Shown here: piece by piece, positions 8,219-13,203 of the stretch | How the letters are laid out: every line of letters begins with the position of its first letter | Position numbering within the stretch: the stretch's first letter is position 1 | Assembly (NCBI GenBank): GCA_030550175.1 | Contig: JAUQPW010000055.1 | Location: forward strand, 1-36,135 | Reading direction: 5' to 3' | From: a bacterium | GTDB lineage: Bacteria > Moduliflexota > Moduliflexia > Moduliflexales > JAUQPW01 | Length of the DNA stretch: 36,135 bases | Translations under genes and position numbers: made by a program | Notes under the pieces: model-generated | Databases searched by the model: none | Told to the model about the DNA's origin: nothing | Seen by the model: only the letters and a program-made list of their open reading frames with translations

Positions 8219-8899
8219 TCAATGAGAGCTCACCAGGGGGTTTAGCTGATTAAACCAGGCCTCTGCCATGGCCTTGTAGCCTTCCTGCGTCGGATGAACC
8301 CCGGTTAAAAACTCAGGATGCTCTTGAAAAAGTTGATAAATATCCAATAAGGCCAATCCCCGAGATTTTGCAATTTTTATAATGGCCGGATTGATTTCCT
8401 CGACGATTCGACGTTGAGAAGCCTGGTTGAAAACCCGGCGATGATTCTCATCGATTATAAGAGGCGGTATAGTAGCTAGCAAGATTTTGGGCCGTCGGCC
8501 ATCGGGGCCTGTATAATTCTGAATAAGATCGATAATTCTATTCAGATTATGGATAAATTGATCGGTCGGGGTCTGATCCCCATCGATTCTTACATCATTG
8601 GTACCTAATTGGAGCAGGACAATATGGGGATTCACTTCTTGAAGTACCGGATGAGAGGTAAGATATTTTAAATATTCTCCCGACGTATTTCCTTTAACCC
8701 CTTTATTGACAACTTTTATCCGGATTCCTGCTTGATTTAATTTTTCCTGCAAATAGTTGGGATAAGCTTCAGCCGTAATACTATCCCCGGCACACATAAC
8801 CACCTGAAAAGACCTCCGAAAATAGAATCGGAATCCCCAAAGTCCCAGGAGAATGATCCAGAAGAACAGGACTATAGAAAGAAGATATTTTTTTCGCAT
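8219..8899 (-). CDS. Membrane-anchored SGNH/GDSL-type hydrolase
   Basis: 226 residues from the ATG at 8899: a short basic N-terminus and a membrane anchor (about 5-26), then an SGNH esterase fold facing the periplasm. Block I is CAGDSIT (nucleophile Ser40), block II has a conserved glycine region near NKGVKGNTS, block III is LGTND (Asn101), and block V is GVHPTQEGY (His202). The residue three before the histidine, normally Asp in the DxxH dyad, is Thr199 here, so the catalytic acid is missing or supplied elsewhere. These enzymes remove acyl or acetyl groups from lipids, glycans or peptidoglycan. A GTG at 8920 is a possible earlier start, but the ATG gives a typical signal-anchor N-terminus. 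Neither has a strong ribosome site. Substrate unknown. Confidence 0.88.
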   Translation of the reverse strand: MRKKYLLSIVLFFWIILLGLWGFRFYFRRSFQVVMCAGDSITAEAYPNYLQEKLNQAGIRIKVVNKGVKGNTSGEYLKYLTSHPVLQEVNPHIVLLQLGTNDVRIDGDQTPTDQFIHNLNRIIDLIQNYTGPDGRRPKILLATIPPLIIDENHRRVFNQASQRRIVEEINPAIIKIAKSRGLALLDIYQLFQEHPEFLTGVHPTQEGYKAMAEAWFNQLNPLVSSH

Positions 8900-8969
8900 A
8901 GATAGAAGGATTCTTATCACAGTTAAACAAATTAAACAAGACTTTTTTGTTACAAGTTTTAATTTTAAT

Positions 8970-9000
8970 TTGACATTTAGGAAACAGAATACTATTTATT
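8970..9000 (+). promoter_or_regulatory. Promoter of the fluoride-riboswitch operon
   Basis: A perfect -35 hexamer TTGACA (8970-8975) is followed by an A+T-rich -10 region within TACTATTTATT (8990-9000). The exact -10 hexamer is ambiguous. Transcription would begin a few bases before the riboswitch aptamer (9007), which is the layout expected for a riboswitch leader. Confidence 0.65.
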
Positions 9001-9006
9001 AATTTA

Positions 9007-9062
9007 GGCGATGGAGTTCGCCAGAACCGCCGTTGGAGGTTAGAACGGCTGATAACTCCTAC
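9007..9062 (+). promoter_or_regulatory. Fluoride riboswitch aptamer (crcB motif)
   Basis: The sequence matches the crcB-motif architecture. Stem P1 is GGCG (9007-9010) with CGCC (9019-9022). A second stem is GCCGTT (9029-9034) with AACGGC (9044-9049). A perfect pseudoknot joins GGAGTT in the P1 loop (9013-9018) to AACTCC near the 3' end (9054-9059). Conserved GGCGATGG and GGCTGATAACTCCTAC strings are present. In this family the RNA encloses a fluoride ion through three magnesium ions and usually turns on fluoride-resistance genes. Here it precedes a dynamin-like GTPase operon. Class assignment is very secure from sequence and pairing; the regulatory sign (ON with fluoride) comes from the family. 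Confidence 0.95.
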
Positions 9063-9131
9063 ATTCAATCCGAGAAAGTTTTTCTTTGGAAGACAAAGTT
9101 TACCGGGTTGAAGGTAGGAGTTATATTTTTT
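9052..9131 (+). terminator. Fluoride-responsive alternative hairpin (predicted OFF-state terminator)
   Basis: The 3' strand of the aptamer and its flank (9052-9072) can pair almost perfectly with 9104-9124: 11 uninterrupted pairs (ATAACTCCTAC with GTAGGAGTTAT), one mismatch, then about nine more pairs including one G-U. It is followed by ATTTTTT (9125-9131). Forming this helix destroys the aptamer pseudoknot strand (9054-9059), so it should form only without fluoride. This is a direct reading of complementarity; the switching model is inferred. Confidence 0.75.
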
Positions 9132-9134
9132 AAT

Positions 9135-9169
9135 CCCCTACCTGGAAAAACCCGGGTAGGGGTTTTTTT
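9135..9169 (+). terminator. Intrinsic terminator in the riboswitch expression platform
   Basis: CCCCTACC (9135-9142) pairs with GGTAGGGG (9155-9162), followed by seven T residues (9163-9169). It lies between the riboswitch and the first gene, so it would stop transcription before the operon. The segment AGGTAGG at 9112-9118 can instead pair with CCTACCT (9137-9143), giving a possible antiterminator when the aptamer holds fluoride. Confidence 0.88.
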
Positions 9170-9219
9170 GCAGATTAAATAACCGGAACGGGGAAAGTAG
9201 TCCCACTTCGAGGATGGAT

Positions 9220-11004
9220 ATGCCCACTCTACTTAGCAATTATGCAACGCTTAAAGGATCCATCCTGACCGACCTGGAAGTTCTCCGTGGGCTCCTGGCT
9301 GGGGGAGGGTATCCAAAGATTGAAACGGATCTTCAGGCCTTAATCTTGAAACTCCGGGAGGATCAATTTAACCTGGTCATCCTGGGGCATTTCAATCGGG
9401 GCAAATCCACGTTTATTAACAGCCTTCTAGGGGTGAATCTGTTACCTACCTCCATTATTCCCCTTACTTCCATCATTACGTTAATCAGATACGGGAGGAC
9501 ATTGAAAATAACCGTACGTTTTAAGGATGGAACCAAGAAAGAGATTACCCCTGAGGAAATTGCCGGATATGTTACAGAGTCCGGGAATCCCCATAACGAA
9601 AAGAACGTGGAACGGATCGAGGTTTTTTATCCTTCTCCCTATCTTCAGGAGGGAGTCATCCTGGTGGATACCCCTGGAATCAGTTCTATTTATCTGGATA
9701 ACACGGTTATTACCCAGAACTACCTTCCCCAGGCAGATGCGGCTATTTTTTTAATCGGGGCCGATCCACCCCTGACGCAGGTAGAATTAGATTTCTTAAA
9801 GCAAGTCAAAGAGTTTATCGGAAAAATTTTCTTTCTCCAGAATAAGATCGATCAGGTGGAGGAGTCGGAAAGGGATCAGTCCCTGGAATTCTCAAAGAAA
9901 GCCATCCAGACCCATCTGGGTCTCCCCGATGTGAAGATCTACCCTATTTCGGCTAAATTGGCCTTGGAGGGGAAATTAAGAGGTTCCCTGGGAAAGATGG
10001 AGGCCAGCCTTCTTCCTCGCTTTGAGGCAGCCTTATCCCAATTTCTCCTCCAGGGTAAAGGAAAAACCTTCTTAGAATCGTCCATAAACCAGGGTTTAAG
10101 AGTGGTCGGGGAAGCGGAAATGGTCTTTAAACTGGAGAAAAAGGCCGTTGAAACCCCGTTGTTGGATCTGGAGCATAAGATCAACCAATTCAACTACCAA
10201 TCTCGGGTCATTCAGCAAGAACAGGAGGATATGGAAATACTTATTCGGGGAGAAGTTGAAAAGCTCTTAGAAGACTTAAATCTAGACCTGGAGCGGTTCA
10301 AACTGGAACAAGCACCCCTCATTAAAGAAGCTATTCAAAGGTGTTATGAAGCCCATTTAAAAGACGATAAAAAGGCTCTGGTTCAAGCTTTAGATCATTG
10401 TCTTCGTCGATCCATTGAAGAGGCCTTTCAGGCCTGGCTTCCCTCGGAAGATGAGAAGATGCGGCAGGGTTTTGAGAAGATGGCCTCCCGATTTTCGGCC
10501 CGAACAAACCACCTCGTTCAACAGATCCAGCAGATCTCGGCGAACCTGTTTGACCTGTCCATGGAAAACCTGGAAGTGGTGGAGACCTTAATTTCCCAAA
10601 GCCGGCTATACTATAAAACCGAAGAATTGCTGGGATGGGGTCTGGATAATGTTCCCCTGTTAATGCCAAAACCCTACTTTCGGAAATTCGTGTTAGGGGA
10701 AATGTTAAATAAGGTGGAGGGCGAGCTGGACCGGAACGCGGGGCGGGTACGGTATGACTTTCTGGAACGGATGGAGGTTAGTGTGCGAGAACTTAAAGAT
10801 AAATTAGATTGGCGGATTCGGATGACCCGGGAGAATATTCAAAATGCCTTGAAGAGGGCTATGGAAATGAAGGTCCAAAGCCAAGGAGAAGTGGAACGGC
10901 GGGCGAGGGAGTTGGAGGAAAAACTAACCTTGATTCAAACCATTAAGAAGAAGCTACTGAACTTAAAAAAGACCCTGGAAGGCCGGGAGGAAGAAACTCT
11001 ATGA
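9220..11004 (+). CDS. Bacterial dynamin-like GTPase
   Basis: About 594 residues. The N-terminal dynamin-type GTPase domain has the P-loop GHFNRGKST (56-64), a downstream threonine-rich G2 region, G3 DTPG (150-153) and G4 NKID (208-211). The remainder is long, charged and helical/coiled-coil, with a moderately hydrophobic segment near residues 470-490 that could be a membrane paddle. This matches bacterial dynamin-like proteins, which bind and remodel or protect the cytoplasmic membrane. The ATG at 9220 is preferred because GAGG stands 6 nt upstream; the ATG at 9214 abuts it. This is the first gene after the fluoride riboswitch and overlaps the next gene by 4 nt (ATGA). A membrane-stress role under fluoride is inferred, not known. 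Confidence 0.9.
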   Translation: MPTLLSNYATLKGSILTDLEVLRGLLAGGGYPKIETDLQALILKLREDQFNLVILGHFNRGKSTFINSLLGVNLLPTSIIPLTSIITLIRYGRTLKITVRFKDGTKKEITPEEIAGYVTESGNPHNEKNVERIEVFYPSPYLQEGVILVDTPGISSIYLDNTVITQNYLPQADAAIFLIGADPPLTQVELDFLKQVKEFIGKIFFLQNKIDQVEESERDQSLEFSKKAIQTHLGLPDVKIYPISAKLALEGKLRGSLGKMEASLLPRFEAALSQFLLQGKGKTFLESSINQGLRVVGEAEMVFKLEKKAVETPLLDLEHKINQFNYQSRVIQQEQEDMEILIRGEVEKLLEDLNLDLERFKLEQAPLIKEAIQRCYEAHLKDDKKALVQALDHCLRRSIEEAFQAWLPSEDEKMRQGFEKMASRFSARTNHLVQQIQQISANLFDLSMENLEVVETLISQSRLYYKTEELLGWGLDNVPLLMPKPYFRKFVLGEMLNKVEGELDRNAGRVRYDFLERMEVSVRELKDKLDWRIRMTRENIQNALKRAMEMKVQSQGEVERRARELEEKLTLIQTIKKKLLNLKKTLEGREEETL

Positions 11005-11513
11005 AGAGATTTTTTTGCCCCTCTTGTTGGGAAGAATTTACAGAAGATCTCTCCCTATGTCCTCATTGTAAAGCTGATCTTTCCGCTTTGGACCGACAGA
11101 GCCAGGTCCAGAAGCTCATTCGAGCTCTTCATCATCCAGACCCGACGATTCAGAGGCGTGCGGTTTATTTTCTTGGAGAAAAGAGGGTCCGAGAAGCCAT
11201 CGAACTGCTGGTAAATCTTCTGGATGAGACGAAGGATTATTTTTTAATTGAGGAGATAGCGGATACTTTGGGGAAAATAGGGGATAAAGAAACCATTCCG
11301 GTTTTAACGAAACTGCTGGATAATCCTTCTTTTTTAGTTCGCGGGAGTGCCGTCAGGGCCTTAGCAATCATGGGTAGTCCAGAGATCGGGGAGTATCTGG
11401 AAAGGATGCTCAAGGATCCCAGTGCTTATGTGAGAGGGTTAGCCTACGAAGCATTGCTCACTTTCAAGGAGCCCGGGAGGGAATATGACAGAAAAGAAAA
11501 ACTGGTTCAATAG
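11001..11513 (+). CDS. Zinc-ribbon and HEAT-repeat protein
   Basis: 170 residues. The N-terminus is a small zinc ribbon with two CxxC pairs (Cys6/Cys9 and Cys20/Cys23; CPSC and CPHC). The rest is HEAT repeats, visible as successive helical pairs: HPDPTIQRRAVYFLG, IEEIADTLGKIGDKETIPVL, NPSFLVRGSAVRALAIMG, DPSAYVRGLAYEALL. HEAT repeats build a curved protein-binding scaffold. Its start overlaps the dynamin-like gene by 4 nt, and its last 29 nt overlap the start of the transporter gene, so the three are tightly coupled in translation. It is probably an adaptor for the GTPase or the transporter (inference). Cytoplasmic, no signal peptide. Confidence 0.85.
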   Translation: MKRFFCPSCWEEFTEDLSLCPHCKADLSALDRQSQVQKLIRALHHPDPTIQRRAVYFLGEKRVREAIELLVNLLDETKDYFLIEEIADTLGKIGDKETIPVLTKLLDNPSFLVRGSAVRALAIMGSPEIGEYLERMLKDPSAYVRGLAYEALLTFKEPGREYDRKEKLVQ

Positions 11514-12654
11514 AAATGTGTTGGGGATGGGATTAGCAAGTCTGCTCAGCGATGCCGGTCATGAAATGGCCACGGCAATCCTGCCCATGTTCCTGACAAC
11601 CATTGGGGCTTCCGCTGCAGCCCTGGGTACCATTGAGGGCTTGGCCGACGCAGCCTCGAGCTTTGTCAAGCTCTGGTCGGGGTGGTACAGCGATCGGATC
11701 GGAAAACGGAAGGCTTTGGCCGTGGCCGGATATGTAATCACCGGAGTATCTAAAGCAACCTTTGCCCTGGCGACCCTATGGCAGCATGTCCTCATCGGAC
11801 GCGTGGTCGGCTGGATGGGTCGAGGGTTGAGAGGACCGGTCCGGGACGCCATGCTGGCCGATTCGGTACCCCCAGAAGCTTATGGCCGTGCCTTTGGATT
11901 TCATCGGGCTATGGATACTGCCGGCGCGGTGCTGGGTCCGTTTCTGGCGTTTATTTTTATTAAATATCTGAGTTTAAGGACTATTTTTGTGATCACCTTG
12001 ATCCCCGGACTGCTTTCTGCGGCCGCCATTGCTTTTTTAGTTAAGGATAGATATCGGGCTCCCAACCACACCATGAAATTCTTCAAGAACGTGACGGATA
12101 CGCCCCGGAGCTTTAAGCTGTTTTTAATAGGCGTTTTCATCTTCGGAATGGGAGATTTCGCCCATACTTTATTGATCCTACGGGCCACCCAGGTTCTAAC
12201 CCCGATTTATGGAATTGCTAAAGCCGAAAGTCTGGCCATTTCCCTGTATGTAGTCCACAATATTCTTTATGCTCTGTCAGCCTATCCCGTCGGAGCCCTC
12301 AGCGATAAACTGGGCCGGCGGGAACTCCTGGCTCTGGGATATCTCCTTTCCGGGGTTATGTGTATCGGGTTTATCCTGGCCCCTCCGGGCTTCAGCTATT
12401 TGCTGATCCTTTTTGTTTTAGGAGGAATTTACATCGCCGTGGAAGATGCCCTGGAGGGATCTACGGCTGCTGAGCTTCTTCCCGAAGAGGTGCGGGGAAC
12501 CGGATATGGCATGCTGGCTACCGTCAATGGAATTGGGGACTTTGTTTCGAGTCTGGTAGTCGGATTTTTATGGAGCACGGTCTCTCCGGCAGTGGGTTTT
12601 GGATATGCGGCGGTGTTAAGTATCCTGGGAGCCCTGGTTATTTATAAGATTTGA
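11485..12654 (+). CDS. Major facilitator superfamily transporter
   Basis: 389 residues, almost entirely hydrophobic, consistent with 12 transmembrane helices. The MFS motif A loop between helices 2 and 3 is visible as GWYSDRIGKRK (66-76), with a second copy in the C-terminal half (GALSDKLGRRELLALGY). The GRGLRGPVRDAML stretch recurs in a poorly characterised bacterial MFS subfamily often annotated only as a permease. GGGAGGGA gives a good ribosome site although it lies inside the HEAT gene. As the only transporter in the core of a fluoride-riboswitch operon that lacks crcB/CLC, it is the best candidate for export of fluoride or of a fluoride-linked metabolite. That is inference. Confidence 0.9.
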   Translation: MTEKKNWFNRNVLGMGLASLLSDAGHEMATAILPMFLTTIGASAAALGTIEGLADAASSFVKLWSGWYSDRIGKRKALAVAGYVITGVSKATFALATLWQHVLIGRVVGWMGRGLRGPVRDAMLADSVPPEAYGRAFGFHRAMDTAGAVLGPFLAFIFIKYLSLRTIFVITLIPGLLSAAAIAFLVKDRYRAPNHTMKFFKNVTDTPRSFKLFLIGVFIFGMGDFAHTLLILRATQVLTPIYGIAKAESLAISLYVVHNILYALSAYPVGALSDKLGRRELLALGYLLSGVMCIGFILAPPGFSYLLILFVLGGIYIAVEDALEGSTAAELLPEEVRGTGYGMLATVNGIGDFVSSLVVGFLWSTVSPAVGFGYAAVLSILGALVIYKI

Positions 12655-12677
12655 TTTCTTGTACAACCTGAATCAGG

Positions 12678-12693
12678 GCAGGATTTATCCTGC
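12678..12693 (+). other. Hairpin after the MFS gene
   Basis: GCAGGA and TCCTGC form a 6-bp stem (extendable to 7) with a TTTA loop, followed only by TTTAC. It may be a weak terminator or mRNA-stabilising structure between the MFS gene and pup. A second imperfect stem (AGCC...AGGAAA with TTTCCT...GGCT) occupies about 12709-12750, just before the pup ribosome site. Confidence 0.4.
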
Positions 12694-12776
12694 TTTACAA
12701 GACCCTTTAGCCGTAAGGAAAGCGAAAAGATAACTTTTCCTAAGATGGCTCAAAGGGCAAAAGGAGGTAAATTAAG

Positions 12777-13037
12777 ATGAATCTATTTTATAATTCCCCT
12801 CAAACGGAGGCCCATTTACTTCTGGGAATTTCCTATGCCACCGTGGACCAGCAGAAAAGGGTTGTCAGGCCAACACAACCCCAAAAGGAAAAGGAAGAAA
12901 GATCCGGTGGAAATGTAACAGAAAAGGGAGAGGAGATCAAGAAAAATCTGGATGATCTCATCGATCAAATCGATGAGGTTTTGGAGCAAAATGCAGAGGA
13001 GTTTGTAAAAAACTTTACCCAGCGGGGAGGTGAATAA
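12777..13037 (+). CDS. pup: Prokaryotic ubiquitin-like protein Pup (GGE terminus)
   Basis: 86 residues. The C-terminal about 35 residues match Pup closely: LDDLIDQIDEVLEQNAEEF, then VKNFTQRGGE, equivalent to the (D)DLLDEIDDVLEENAEDF...QKGGQ region of mycobacterial Pup that contacts the Mpa/ARC ATPase. It ends in Gly-Gly-Glu, the ligation-ready form that needs no deamidation by Dop. The ligase PafA would attach this glutamate to target lysines to mark them for the proteasome. AAAGGAGG lies 9 nt before the ATG at 12777. That start adds about 22 residues (partly hydrophobic, HLLLGISY) relative to mycobacterial Pup; a GTG at 12843 would give exactly 64 residues but lacks a ribosome site. No pafA, dop, mpa or proteasome gene occurs in the window. 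Confidence 0.92.
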   Translation: MNLFYNSPQTEAHLLLGISYATVDQQKRVVRPTQPQKEKEERSGGNVTEKGEEIKKNLDDLIDQIDEVLEQNAEEFVKNFTQRGGE

Positions 13038-13203
13038 ACAGAAAGTCAAGACCCCCTTCACATCAACCGGAAACGGTTAACCTACTGACCTTCTCTCGCC
13101 CCCATAGGGGAAGGAACGTTGCAGTCAAAGTTCCTTGTGAGACGAGGGAGGTGAGACGAGGGAGGGTTAGGATTAAGGTAGGGTTAACTTAAGAACGTGT
13201 AAA
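13038..13203. repeat. Spacer with small hairpins and a tandem 14-mer
   Basis: Between pup and the ATPase gene. CCCC/GGGG around 13101-13110, AAGGAAC (13111-13117) with GTTCCTT (13130-13136), and a perfect direct repeat GTGAGACGAGGGAG at 13137-13150 and 13151-13164. No T-run follows the hairpins, so a strong terminator is not evident and read-through into the ATPase gene is possible. Confidence 0.5.

Noticed and set aside
13137..13164. CRISPR-like or regulatory direct repeat (two GTGAGACGAGGGAG copies)
   Set aside because: Only two adjacent copies without spacers; a simple tandem duplication is enough.
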